From JBARRS01 sp049644345 (GTDB lineage Bacteria > Actinomycetota > Thermoleophilia > Gaiellales > Gaiellaceae): 41,137 nt of DNA. The stretch spans positions 1-41,137 of the forward strand of contig JBARRS010000189.1 in assembly GCA_049644345.1 (NCBI GenBank). The letters run 5' to 3'. This document shows positions 7,933-16,242 of the stretch, one piece after another. The notes beneath the pieces were generated by a model that saw nothing but the letters and a program-made list of their open reading frames with translations, searched no databases and had not been told where the DNA came from. The position numbers were made by a program, and so were the translations under genes. Positions within the stretch are counted from its first letter, which is position 1, and the number at the start of each line of letters is the position of its first letter.

Positions 7933-8535
7933 TTAATCGGGCGGCTTCGACCGGTCCGCCCACTCGACGAGCCGCCAGGCAGCGGGCAAAGCGGCGGCGG
8001 CCAGGTACAGCTTGAAGGTGTCGCCGGGCACAAACGGGTACAGGCCGAGCTCGAGCGTCTTCTCGAGGCTCGTGTGGAGGACGACAGCAAGCCACGGCAG
8101 GCCGAAGAGGTAGATCAGGACGTTCCCGGTCAGCATCGCACCGACTGCCGAGGAAAAACGGCGATCCCAGCGGCGCTCCGCGAGCCGACCGGTGAGCGCG
8201 GACACGAACGGATAGCTGACGAGGTAGCCGCCGCTTGCTCCCGTGATCACGGCGAGTCCGTGTCCGCCGCTCGCGTAGATGGGAGCTCCCACAAGCCCGA
8301 TCAACACGTAGAGCAGTGCACTCGCGGCGCCGCGCAGTGCTCCGAGTGACGCGCCCACAACGAGGACCGAGAACGTCTGCCCAGTGATCGGTACAGGCGT
8401 GAACGGTAGTGGAATCGAGAATTGCGCCGAGCCTGCAATCAGACCCGCACCCAAGAGGACCAGCCCGGCGTCGGTGACAACGCCTGCTCTGGGCACGGCA
8501 GCGAGGCGGAGTGTGGCCGCTTCCGTACGCACCAT
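7933..8535 (-). CDS. bioY: BioY biotin transporter substrate-binding (S) component
   Basis: A 200-residue integral membrane protein with about six hydrophobic segments and the BioY signature: 'IPLPFTPVPITGQTFSVLVVGASLGALRGA', then 'GGHGLAVITGASGGYLVSYPF' and 'GNVLIYLFGLPWL'. BioY binds biotin and works alone or with an ECF module. No EcfA/EcfT genes are adjacent. Biotin is required by the AccB/AccC proteins encoded at 17860-19737. The AGGAGG sequence (8537-8543 region) is only 2 nt from the ATG, so the second codon, GTG (8530-8532), may be the real start. Its stop codon sits in the loop of a short perfect hairpin (CCCGAT/ATCGGG, 7927-7938+), which is too short to call a terminator confidently. 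Confidence 0.92.
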   Translation of the reverse strand: MVRTEAATLRLAAVPRAGVVTDAGLVLLGAGLIAGSAQFSIPLPFTPVPITGQTFSVLVVGASLGALRGAASALLYVLIGLVGAPIYASGGHGLAVITGASGGYLVSYPFVSALTGRLAERRWDRRFSSAVGAMLTGNVLIYLFGLPWLAVVLHTSLEKTLELGLYPFVPGDTFKLYLAAAALPAAWRLVEWADRSKPPD

Positions 8536-8582
8536 TACCTCCTACGCTCCCGACCGCCTACAAGACTCGCCATGAGCCACCT

Positions 8583-8641
8583 CCTGTCTCCGCTGATCGG
8601 CAAGAGACAAGATCATTGTGCAGGGCAAAGGTCTTGGTCAA
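8583..8641 (-). promoter_or_regulatory. bioY promoter with inverted repeat at the transcription start
   Basis: Read on the minus strand, TTGACC (8636-8641) is followed after 18 bp by AATGAT (8612-8617), a plausible -35/-10 pair. Immediately downstream, covering the predicted start, is an inverted repeat TGTCTC-N13-GAGACA (8585-8609), extendable by a wobble and a G-C pair. It could be an operator for a biotin-responsive repressor or a leader hairpin. The repressor is unknown. Confidence 0.4.
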
Positions 8642-8708
8642 GCAGCGCGAGCCCGCCGCACGGTGAGCCGGCGAGATTGACGAAGAGCACGGAACCGTCT
8701 CCCCGCGG

Positions 8709-10799
8709 CTACTCGACGCTTTGCGCTTGGATCGCAGTTATCGCGACCGTGTTGACGATGTCGGTCACCGTGCAACCGCGGCTCAGGTCGTTGACCGGTT
8801 TGCGCAGTCCTTGCAGCACTGGTCCGATCGCCACGGCCTTCGCCGATCGCTGCACGGCCTTGTACGCGACGTTGCCGGTATCGAGATCGGGGAAGATGAA
8901 AACAGTTGCCCGCCCCGCTACTTCGCTCCCGGGGAGCTTCAGTTTCGCAACGCTCGCGTCTACGGCAGCGTCGTACTGAATCGGCCCCTCGACCTTGAGC
9001 TCGGGGCGCCGTTTCCGCACAGCTTCGGTTGCTGCGCGCACGGCGTCGACGTCGTGACCCTTCCCGGACTCCCCTGTCGAGTACGAGAGCATCGCGATCC
9101 GCGGCTCGATGCCGAAGCTCGCCGCAGTCTCCGCCGCGCTGATCGCGATGTCTGCCAGCTGCTCCGTGTCGGGCTTCGGATTGACCGCACAATCGCCGTA
9201 GACGAGCACGCGATCGGACAGGCACATGAAGAAGACGCTCGAGACAACAGATACGCCTTCGCGGGCGCGGATCACCTCGAATGCGGGGCGGATGGTGTCG
9301 CCCGTCGTGTGCACCGCGCCCGAGACCAATCCGTGGACCGCGCCGGCCTCGACCATCATCGTGCCGAAGTAGCACGGATCGCCGACTACGTCGTACGCGA
9401 GCTCCTCGGTCACATTTTTGTGCTTTCGCAGCCCGAAGTAGCGGGCGGCGTAGCCGTCGCGCAGCGGCGAAGTGAGCGGGTCGACGACCTGCGCGCCGTT
9501 CAGATCGACACCGAGCGCGGCCGCGCGTGCCCCTACTTCTTCGGGGTCACCGAGGACCGTTAGATCGACGACGCCGCGCCGCAAGAGGATCTCAGTGGCG
9601 CGCAAGACGCGGTCGTCCTCGCTTTCCGGCAGGACGATGTGTTTGCGATCGGCCTTTGCCCGCTCGATCAGCTCGTACTCGAACATGATCGGCGTCACAC
9701 GCCGGGGGCGGTCGAGCACGATCCTGCGCCCGAGCTCGGCCGTGTCCACGGCGGACTCGAACAGGCCCAGCGCCATAGCGATCTTCCGCTCGTTCTCGGC
9801 CCGGATGAGCGAGGGCACGGAGCTCACGGCGCTCGCAGCGACATGGGTCGCCTGTGACACCTCGAGGACGGGGAAGGGTGCCCGTTCGAGCAGCCGCAGC
9901 AGCGTTTCGCTGAGCGGATACTCGCCTGTCAGTACGACTCCCGAGACGGTCGCGACGGCCGGTGAAAGCCCTGAAGCGAGGGTGGCGACGAGAATGTCGG
10001 ACCGGTCGCCGGGCACGATTACGAGCGTCCCGTCGACCAGGTCGTCGAGGAAGTGCTCGACGCTCATCGCCGCGACCCTGACGTCGCGAACGGGACGGTG
10101 AAGGGCCTCGCGCGGGTCGAAGAGAACGCGTGCGCGGAGGTCCGCCGCCACCTCGGCTACGCTCGGGTACGCGAGCTCGGGCTGCTCCGGAAGGACGTAG
10201 ACCGGCTGGCTGCCGTCCTGCCGACTCAGCTCTGTCGCGACCTCGTCCACGAGTTCCGCGCGAACAAAGTTGACGAAGACCCCGAAGAGGGAGCAGCCCT
10301 TCTCCTCGAGCGCCGCCCGGGCAACCCGAACGGACGCGACCGTTTCTTCCGGCGAGCCGCCTTTCACGACGGCGACCACCGGAGCGCCGAGCTCGTTCGC
10401 CAAGTCGGCGTTTCGGCCGAACTCGAGCGCCGGCGTGGTACCGGCGAAGTCTGTCCCTTCGCAGACCACGAACTCGCACTGCCGCTCGAGCGTCTTGTAC
10501 GCCTCGACAACGCGCTTCTTGAGCTCGTCATAGGAGCCGATGCGTCCCGCCTCCCCCTCGGAGAGCGCATGCATTTCCTCGAGCGTCGTACGGAGTTCGT
10601 AGCGGCGGCGGATTAGCTCGATCTCAGGGTCGGGCTCCGTGTCCGAGGAGACGATAGGCCGGAAGAAACCGAGCCCCTCGACCCGCGCCGAGAGCAGCTC
10701 CATCAGGCCGAGAGCGACGATTGACTTGCCACTCTGCGGCTCCATGGCGGTGATATAGAGATTGCGGGCCAAGCTGTGCGGGTCGGTTGGGGAGGGCAA
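8709..10799 (-). CDS. pta: phosphate acetyltransferase, long form with N-terminal P-loop and DRTGG domains
   Basis: A 696-residue Pta that interconverts acetyl-phosphate and acetyl-CoA. The N-terminal third is a dethiobiotin-synthetase-like P-loop domain ('EPQSGKSIVALGLMELL', residues about 20-36). A DRTGG domain follows (about 215-330, e.g. 'VIVPGDRSDILVATLASG'). The catalytic PTA_PTB domain covers about 370-690 ('HIVLPESEDDRVLRATEILL', 'DPCYFGTMMVEAGAVHGLVSGAVHTTGDTIRPA', 'MLSYSTGESGKG'). Start codons are non-ATG: TTG at 10797-10799, or TTG at 10770-10772, which would begin nearer the conserved 'RNLYITAMEP'; neither has a visible ribosome site. No ackA is adjacent. The partner making acetyl-phosphate is probably the phosphoketolase at 24950. 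Divergent from the kinase gene. Confidence 0.95.
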   Translation of the reverse strand: MPSPTDPHSLARNLYITAMEPQSGKSIVALGLMELLSARVEGLGFFRPIVSSDTEPDPEIELIRRRYELRTTLEEMHALSEGEAGRIGSYDELKKRVVEAYKTLERQCEFVVCEGTDFAGTTPALEFGRNADLANELGAPVVAVVKGGSPEETVASVRVARAALEEKGCSLFGVFVNFVRAELVDEVATELSRQDGSQPVYVLPEQPELAYPSVAEVAADLRARVLFDPREALHRPVRDVRVAAMSVEHFLDDLVDGTLVIVPGDRSDILVATLASGLSPAVATVSGVVLTGEYPLSETLLRLLERAPFPVLEVSQATHVAASAVSSVPSLIRAENERKIAMALGLFESAVDTAELGRRIVLDRPRRVTPIMFEYELIERAKADRKHIVLPESEDDRVLRATEILLRRGVVDLTVLGDPEEVGARAAALGVDLNGAQVVDPLTSPLRDGYAARYFGLRKHKNVTEELAYDVVGDPCYFGTMMVEAGAVHGLVSGAVHTTGDTIRPAFEVIRAREGVSVVSSVFFMCLSDRVLVYGDCAVNPKPDTEQLADIAISAAETAASFGIEPRIAMLSYSTGESGKGHDVDAVRAATEAVRKRRPELKVEGPIQYDAAVDASVAKLKLPGSEVAGRATVFIFPDLDTGNVAYKAVQRSAKAVAIGPVLQGLRKPVNDLSRGCTVTDIVNTVAITAIQAQSVE

Positions 10800-10943
10800 C
10801 TTGTTTCACATCGTCTTCACTGCGGTCAAGGAGCCCGTTCGACGCCGTCTCGGCCGTCCTCGCCCCCGCAGGCGGTGTGAAAGCGTCGACCGAACGATTT
10901 GCTCCGTGCACCCGGGTAGGTCGTCAACGGTCCGAAACCGCAG

Positions 10944-10949
10944 TATCAT
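10944..10949 (+). promoter_or_regulatory. possible -10 box for the Ser/Thr kinase gene
   Basis: TATCAT (5/6 match to TATAAT) lies about 56 nt before ATG 11005, in the 205-bp region between divergent pta and the kinase gene. No convincing -35 is visible at the right distance. A GGGG run 5 nt before the ATG could act as a weak ribosome site. Otherwise nothing recognisable is seen in this intergenic stretch. Confidence 0.25.
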
Positions 10950-11004
10950 CGCTTCAAGTGCGTCGATTGCGGCTTCTTTGGGACGATGCTGGGCTGGGGG
11001 CTAA

Positions 11005-12648
11005 ATGAGCTGGGACATCCCAATTGGCACCGAGTTCGCGGGCTACAGGATCACGAGTGTCCTGGGCCGCGGCGGCATGAGCGTCGTCTTCGCCGCCGAG
11101 CACGCCACCCTCGGCCGCACCGTCGCGCTCAAACTGCTCTCGCCGGCCCTCGCGGCCGACGAAAGCTTTCGCGAGCGGTTCGCGCGCGAGTCGCAGCTCG
11201 CGGCAACTCTCGACCACCCGAACATCATCCCGATCTATGACGCGGGTGAGGCGGAGGGGTTTCTCTACATCGCAATGCGACACGTTGACGGACAGGATCT
11301 CGGGTCTCTCCTCGAGCAAGAGGGGCCGCTTTCACTCCCGCAGACGCTCTTTTACATTGAGCAGGTCGCGGCGGCGCTCGATCACGCCCACGAGCAGGGG
11401 CTTGTCCATCGCGACATCAAGCCTGCGAACGTCATGATTGCAAAGCCGTCTGACCGCGTCTATCTGACCGACTTCGGGGTGGCGAAGCAGACTTCCACTG
11501 CCGGTCTGACCAAGACCGGGTACTTCCTCGGGACATTTGAGTACGCCGCTCCGGAGCAGATCGAGGGCAGACCGGTCGACGGTCGTACCGACCAGTACGC
11601 GCTCGGTTGTGTTCTCTACGAGTGCCTCAGCGGCGAGCCGCCGTTCGAGGCAAAGACGGAAGCTTCTGTGATTCATGCGCATTTGGTCGAGCCTCCGCCG
11701 AAGGTCACAGCCAAGCGCTCCGACCTTCCTTTCGGCATCAACGACGTCGTCACGACAGCGATGGCGAAGAGCAAGGAGGATCGTTATTCGAGTTGCGGCG
11801 ATCTGACCAGAGCCTTGCGTTCCATCGCCCTCGGAACGGTCGCTTCGGAGCGAAGCGTTGCCCCGGCTGGAGCGACAGTCCAAGCGTCCTCTGGAACGGT
11901 CCTGTCCAAACCAGGGACAGCGGAGGCCGAGTCAGTGGCAGCCGAGCCGCCGCCCACCGCGCCGAGGCCCAGGCGCACGTTCACGTTCTCGGGGCGCCGC
12001 CTCGTAGCATTCGCCGTCTTGGCCGCGCTCGTGATCGGAGGTGCCGTCGCGGCGGTCGTCTTGCTCACCGGCAGTGGGAGCGGAAAGTCGAGCTCGGCCA
12101 ACTCAGGCGGAGGGACCCCGTCACACACGACCGGAATGGCTGCGGTGGTCCCCAACGATCTGCTGAAGTACTGCAAGAAGGCGACGCCGCAGCTAGGGGC
12201 GGCCCAGACGGAGACCTGCACGTCCCCCTCGAACGTGTCGTTCTTTTTGCCTGACACGTGGCAGTTCTCGCTCTTCCGTGACACTGCGGGGTTGATGAGC
12301 GCGTACAACACGCTTCGCAATCAGGCCCTCGTGCAGCGGCAGAACTTCGGGGGCTGTAGCGGACTCGTCTGGGGCGGCGAGGGGCAGTGGTACCACCCGT
12401 CGGTGACGAACCCTGGGCAGCTCGGTCCCTTCGCGGGACGGAGGTTCTGTTACTTCACGACTCCTCAGAGGGAGCCGACGATCGTCTGGACACACGAGAA
12501 GCTCGGCCAGTCGAACCACATCGATTTCCTCGGCGTCGCGCGCGCCAGCGATCCCGCCGCCCATACCGACCTGTTCGGCTGGTGGCGGTTCTGGCATCAC
12601 AGACTCGGCCACTGCGAACCGAAGAAGACGTGCTCGGCGAAGCTCTAG
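11005..12648 (+). CDS. transmembrane Ser/Thr protein kinase (PknB type) with unknown extracellular domain
   Basis: A 547-residue, single-pass receptor kinase. The kinase domain (13-275) has glycine loop 'LGRGGMSVV', catalytic Lys in 'VALKLL' (K43), 'HRDIKPANVMI' (D137), DFG (D156) and 'GTFEYAAPEQIEG', a slight variant of GTPxYMAPEQ. A Pro/Ala/Ser-rich juxtamembrane linker and one helix (about 333-355) lead to a Ser/Gly-rich spacer and an extracellular domain of about 170 residues. That domain has about seven Cys, several Trp and no PASTA repeats; I do not recognise it. Ligand sensing and phosphorylation of FHA-domain partners are inferred. Two FHA proteins are encoded in the window (12830 and 39115). 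It is convergent with the cyclase gene, with a large palindrome between them. Confidence 0.93.
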   Translation: MSWDIPIGTEFAGYRITSVLGRGGMSVVFAAEHATLGRTVALKLLSPALAADESFRERFARESQLAATLDHPNIIPIYDAGEAEGFLYIAMRHVDGQDLGSLLEQEGPLSLPQTLFYIEQVAAALDHAHEQGLVHRDIKPANVMIAKPSDRVYLTDFGVAKQTSTAGLTKTGYFLGTFEYAAPEQIEGRPVDGRTDQYALGCVLYECLSGEPPFEAKTEASVIHAHLVEPPPKVTAKRSDLPFGINDVVTTAMAKSKEDRYSSCGDLTRALRSIALGTVASERSVAPAGATVQASSGTVLSKPGTAEAESVAAEPPPTAPRPRRTFTFSGRRLVAFAVLAALVIGGAVAAVVLLTGSGSGKSSSANSGGGTPSHTTGMAAVVPNDLLKYCKKATPQLGAAQTETCTSPSNVSFFLPDTWQFSLFRDTAGLMSAYNTLRNQALVQRQNFGGCSGLVWGGEGQWYHPSVTNPGQLGPFAGRRFCYFTTPQREPTIVWTHEKLGQSNHIDFLGVARASDPAAHTDLFGWWRFWHHRLGHCEPKKTCSAKL

Positions 12649-12650
12649 TC

Positions 12651-12842
12651 GCGGCTGGGCTGCTCTAGGAGGGCTTGGTGGAACGTCGCTCGTCGTCGGG
12701 GTGCGATGCTCGTTCCGAGGCAAGGACGCAGGGAGCGTCAATAGCCAAAGCTATTGGCGCGACTGAGGACGCAGCGTCGGGGCGAGCAGCGCGGCCCGGC
12801 GGCACAGCGCTACGTTTCGCCAAGCCCTCCTAGGCCAGCCGC
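12651..12842. repeat. large imperfect palindrome between convergent kinase and cyclase genes
   Basis: The core spans 12665-12833. The outer 14-bp arms are identical: CTAGGAGGGCTTGG (12665-12678) and its complement (12820-12833). The next 11 bp inward (12679-12689 with 12809-12819) pair with two changes that would be G-U wobbles in RNA and one true mismatch. The middle is looser, and the centre is an 11-bp stem GCGTCAATAGC/GCTATTGGCGC (12735-12745 with 12750-12760, one wobble) around loop CAAA. Partly matching flanks (GCGGCTGG at 12651-12658 and CCAGCCGC at 12835-12842) extend it. The last codons and stop of the cyclase gene lie inside. No transposase is present. It may be a MITE/REP-type element, or a long RNA hairpin serving as a two-way terminator. 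Confidence 0.8.
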
Positions 12843-15448
12843 TCGAGCTGACCGGCGATCCGACCCTCGGTCGTCGTGTCCCCGAGCTGCGCGGCGAGCT
12901 TTCGAGCCCGCGTCCAGAGGTCGACGGCCTGGGACGTCGCATCGAGCGAGGCGGCTCGCTCCCCCGCTTTCTCGAGGTACTCGAGAGCTTTGGCGAGGTT
13001 CTTGCTGCGCGTGTAGTAGTAGGCGAGCACGTCTAGGTACTCCTCGCGAGCGGCTGCGTAGAGCTCCTCGAAGACGGCGGCGACGCGCTCGTACAGCTCC
13101 TCGCGCCGTGCCGGCGTGAGCGTCGAGAGCGCTGCCTCCTGAAGCAAGCCGTGCTTGAAGGTGTACACCAGCTCCGGGTACCGCCCAAGTTCGCGGATGA
13201 ACTGCGCTCGTAGCAGCACTGAGACGCCGCGCTCGAAGTCCTCGCGTCCACAAACGTGCTCGAGCACTCGCGCCGGGAAGGTGCGGCCGACGACGGCGGC
13301 GATTTGTGCAAGCCGGCGGGCCTCATCCGGCAGGTGGTCGATTCGTGCCATGAGCAGACCTTCGAGCGCCGGCGGGACGAGGGCCGCCGGGGTGATCGTC
13401 AGTGCCCACGTCCGACGGCGCCGCTCGAGGCCACCGCTCTCGATCAGAGACCGCAGCAGCTCCTCGAGGTAGAGGGGGTTGCCCTCGGCGCGTGTGATGA
13501 GTTCCTGTCGCGCGACCTGGTCGAGCCCCTCCGGCATGAGCATCTCAAGGAGCTCGTCGGCGGCGGCGTCCGCCAGCGGCCCGAGAGCGAGCTCGGCGAC
13601 CCGGTGGCCGTAGTGCTCGAGGGCGTGCATCCGGAAGCGCGAGCCCTCGGACGGCAGATCGGCGCGGAGGGCCATCGCGAGGAGGAGGGGTGCCATGTCC
13701 GTCAACTCGAGTAGCGCCTCGGCGAGCTCGCGAGTCGCGGCATCTGCCCAATGCAGGTCGTCGATCGCGAGGATCACCGGCTGCTGCGCGGTCAGGGCCT
13801 CGACCCAAGCGCAATATGCGCGGCGGATCTCCTCCGCGAGGCCCTCAGCGCTCAGCTGTCTCAGGCTTGTCATTCCCTGTGCGTCCACGCGAACGGAAAG
13901 AAGTAGGCCGAGGCGGGGAAGAACATCGGCCAGATCGAGGGTCGCCAGCGACGTCAGCTTTGCCCGTAGTTTCGTCCGGACAGAAACCTCGGCCTCTCCC
14001 GGCTCCACACCGAGCCATTGTCGGAGCACCTCCACAAAAGGCCAGTAGAGGAGCTCGCCGCCGTACGAATGGCAGTGCCCCTCGAGCCAGATCGTGCGGT
14101 CGCCGGCAATCGTGGTGAACTCGGCTAGGAGCCGCGTCTTACCGATCCCTGCGTCGCCGACGAGCAGGAGCGCTTGACCCCGCCCTTCTGTGACCTCTTC
14201 GAGCGCTGCGCGGAGGCGCGCAACCTCGGCTTCACGGTCCACGAGCGGTGTCGGCGCGGGACCCCGAGTACCCGTTTGGACCTGGACGAGGCGCCAGGCT
14301 GCGACCGGCTGCTCCCGGCCCTTGACAGTTACGTCACCGAGCGACTCGAGTATGAAGCGGTGGGCAAGGCGGCGCGCCGTCGACTCTCCAACCGCGATAG
14401 TGCCCGGAGCGGCGATCGACTGGAGGCGGGCGGCAACGTTTGTCGTATCACCGAGGGCCACTTGCTGCTGGTCGGCAGCTCCGACGACGCCGACGGCAGT
14501 CTGGCCGCTGTTGATCCCGACCCGGACGTTGAACTCGGAGACCTCCCACGCCGCCTCGATGTCTGAGGCGTATTCGTCCACGACCTCGAGGATGCGCAGG
14601 GCCGCGCGCGCGGCGCGCTCAGGATCGTCCTCGTGGGCCGTCGGCAGGCCAAAGAACACGGCGATGCCGTCGCCCATGTACGCCTGAATCGTGCCGCCGA
14701 ATTGCTCGACCGCCCGCGCCATTCTGTTGACACACTCGCCGATCAACGCCTTGACCTCGTGCGGCGCGAGGCGCTCGCCCAATGCAGTCGAGCCGACGAC
14801 GTCCGCGAAGAGGGCGGTCACGGGCCGAAGCTCGTCATCCGCGGAGACCGGAGCTGCGACGGCGTCGGTGGACAATTCCTCTGCGGGCGGCGGAGGCGGC
14901 GTCACGCTGCTCGCCTCGTCGCGACGCAGCGAGACACCGCAGTACGCGCAAAACCGCGCCTGGCTCGGGACTTCGGCGCTGCACTCGGGGCAGCGGCCCG
15001 CCTCGATCGAGACCACGGCTGGGACCGCCGGCAAAGGTGTCTGACCTGCGTCGGAAGGAGTCACCGGTCCCCGTGTTACCGGCGCCGCCGCCGTATCCGG
15101 AGCACGCGGAGGCCGCTCGACCTCGAGCACCGTCTTTCCGAGTCTGACGGTGTCGCCCGGGCCCACCTGCACCGGCTCCTTGATCCGTTGCCCGTTCACC
15201 CAGGTGCCGTTGAGCGAGTCGAGGTCTTCGATCTCGCAGAAGTCCTCACCCGCTCGAATGACCGCATGCCGACGCGAGATCTCCGGATCGCCGATGACGA
15301 CATCAGCGTCCCCCCGACCCAGAACGAGCAACGACTCGACGTCCAAGCGCTGCCCGGCGAGTGGGCCCTCCTTGACCAGGATCGAGGGCACGTCGTCTAT
15401 CGTACTCCAGCGCTCGAGCAGGACCCGTGTGGCCATCACCCGCGCCAT
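12830..15448 (-). CDS. FHA - zinc ribbon - class III nucleotide cyclase - AAA ATPase signalling protein
   Basis: About 872 residues. Order (numbers count from TTG 15466): FHA domain (27-115; 'LGRGDADVVIGDPEISRRHAVI', 'SLNGTWVNGQRI'); double-Cys zinc ribbon ('CPECS...FCAYC', 159-176); class III cyclase (213-395); ORC/NB-type ATPase with Walker A 'GDAGIGKT' (437-444) and 'VILAIDDLHWADA'; and a helical, TPR-like C-terminus. Cyclase metal residues D222 ('FADVVGST') and D266 ('MGDG') and transition-state N343/R347 ('NVAAR') are present. The positions that usually select adenine are changed: Lys is Ala in 'QAYMGD' and Asp is Val in 'QVALGD'. Starts are uncertain: ATG 15446-15448 is used; ATG 15434-15436 and TTG 15464-15466 are alternatives. 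FHA suggests control by the nearby kinase. Divergent from a metallophosphoesterase gene. Confidence 0.9.
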   Translation of the reverse strand: MARVMATRVLLERWSTIDDVPSILVKEGPLAGQRLDVESLLVLGRGDADVVIGDPEISRRHAVIRAGEDFCEIEDLDSLNGTWVNGQRIKEPVQVGPGDTVRLGKTVLEVERPPRAPDTAAAPVTRGPVTPSDAGQTPLPAVPAVVSIEAGRCPECSAEVPSQARFCAYCGVSLRRDEASSVTPPPPPAEELSTDAVAAPVSADDELRPVTALFADVVGSTALGERLAPHEVKALIGECVNRMARAVEQFGGTIQAYMGDGIAVFFGLPTAHEDDPERAARAALRILEVVDEYASDIEAAWEVSEFNVRVGINSGQTAVGVVGAADQQQVALGDTTNVAARLQSIAAPGTIAVGESTARRLAHRFILESLGDVTVKGREQPVAAWRLVQVQTGTRGPAPTPLVDREAEVARLRAALEEVTEGRGQALLLVGDAGIGKTRLLAEFTTIAGDRTIWLEGHCHSYGGELLYWPFVEVLRQWLGVEPGEAEVSVRTKLRAKLTSLATLDLADVLPRLGLLLSVRVDAQGMTSLRQLSAEGLAEEIRRAYCAWVEALTAQQPVILAIDDLHWADAATRELAEALLELTDMAPLLLAMALRADLPSEGSRFRMHALEHYGHRVAELALGPLADAAADELLEMLMPEGLDQVARQELITRAEGNPLYLEELLRSLIESGGLERRRRTWALTITPAALVPPALEGLLMARIDHLPDEARRLAQIAAVVGRTFPARVLEHVCGREDFERGVSVLLRAQFIRELGRYPELVYTFKHGLLQEAALSTLTPARREELYERVAAVFEELYAAAREEYLDVLAYYYTRSKNLAKALEYLEKAGERAASLDATSQAVDLWTRARKLAAQLGDTTTEGRIAGQLERLA

Positions 15449-15498
15449 CGCTGGCTTCGAAGCCAAAACCGGAGTAGCGTTATCCCGCCGCTGAGAAG

Positions 15499-16242
15499 AT
15501 GCTCGTCGCGCTGATCGCCGACATCCACGGCAATGTCCCTGCGCTCGAGGCCGTCCTCGGCGAACTCGAGCAGGACGGAGTCGATCAAGTCCTCTGCCTG
15601 GGCGACGTTGGCATCGGCCCGCAGCCCGTCGAGACGCTGGAGCGAGTCGAGGAGCTCGGTTGCCCGGTGATCATGGGCAACTGGGACGCTCTCTTTCTCG
15701 GTCGGCATCCTTCGCTCGACGGCGAGCTCGAGCACGTGCTCGCGGCGCTGGGCGCATGGTCGACGGAGCAGCTTTCGCCTGCCCACGTCGAATACGTGAA
15801 GAGCTTCCGTGAGACGGTGGAGGTGGCCCTGGGCGACGGGGCCACCCTGCTTGCGTTCCACGGGTCGCCCCGCTCGTACGAGGACGCAATCCTTGCGACG
15901 ACCTCGGACGAGGAGCTCGAGCAGATGCTCGACGGCCGGAAGGCCTCCGTCCTCGCCTGTGCGCACACGCACTTCCAGCTCTTCCGTCGTTTCGGCGAGT
16001 CGATCCTCGTCAACCCAGGAAGCGTCGGCCTTCCTTTTCGCCGACAGCAGCCGGGCGTGATGCGCGTTGCGCCGTGGGCCGAATACGCTCTTGTCACGCA
16101 CGACCCCGGCCGTCTCGCCATCGAGCTACGCCGAACGGCGTACGACGTCGAACGCTTCCTCCAGATCATGCGTCGAAGTGGGATGCCCCACGCGGACTGG
16201 TGGGCCGACCTTTGGAGCGCCAAGGGGCAGGCAGTCGCTTGA
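15499..16242 (+). CDS. calcineurin-like metallophosphoesterase (YfcE/MJ0936-like)
   Basis: A 247-residue cytosolic phosphoesterase. Metal-ligand motifs appear in the family order: 'ADIHGN' (residues 7-12), 'LGDVGIGP', 'GNWD' (in place of the usual GNHD), 'AFHGSP', and 'CAHTHFQ' plus 'LVNPGSVG'. This subfamily hydrolyses phosphodiesters such as cyclic nucleotides or phosphoprotein substrates. It lies 50 bp from, and divergent to, a nucleotide cyclase gene, so a cyclic nucleotide phosphodiesterase role is attractive but unproven. A TAGCGT -10-like box lies at 15475-15480. The gene's stop overlaps the fabD start, so the two are probably co-transcribed, although the functional tie is unclear. Confidence 0.88.
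   Translation: MLVALIADIHGNVPALEAVLGELEQDGVDQVLCLGDVGIGPQPVETLERVEELGCPVIMGNWDALFLGRHPSLDGELEHVLAALGAWSTEQLSPAHVEYVKSFRETVEVALGDGATLLAFHGSPRSYEDAILATTSDEELEQMLDGRKASVLACAHTHFQLFRRFGESILVNPGSVGLPFRRQQPGVMRVAPWAEYALVTHDPGRLAIELRRTAYDVERFLQIMRRSGMPHADWWADLWSAKGQAVA

Noticed and set aside
7927..7941. Hairpin CCCGAT-TTA-ATCGGG as a rho-independent terminator
   Set aside because: The stem is only 6 bp with a 3-nt loop and there is no T-tract on either side, so I do not claim it.
6243..8090. 615-codon open frame on the minus strand
   Set aside because: It lies antisense to glpX and to the ArsR-SRPBCC gene, both clearly recognised. The translation is Arg/Ala/Gly-rich without domains, a usual shadow in high-GC DNA.
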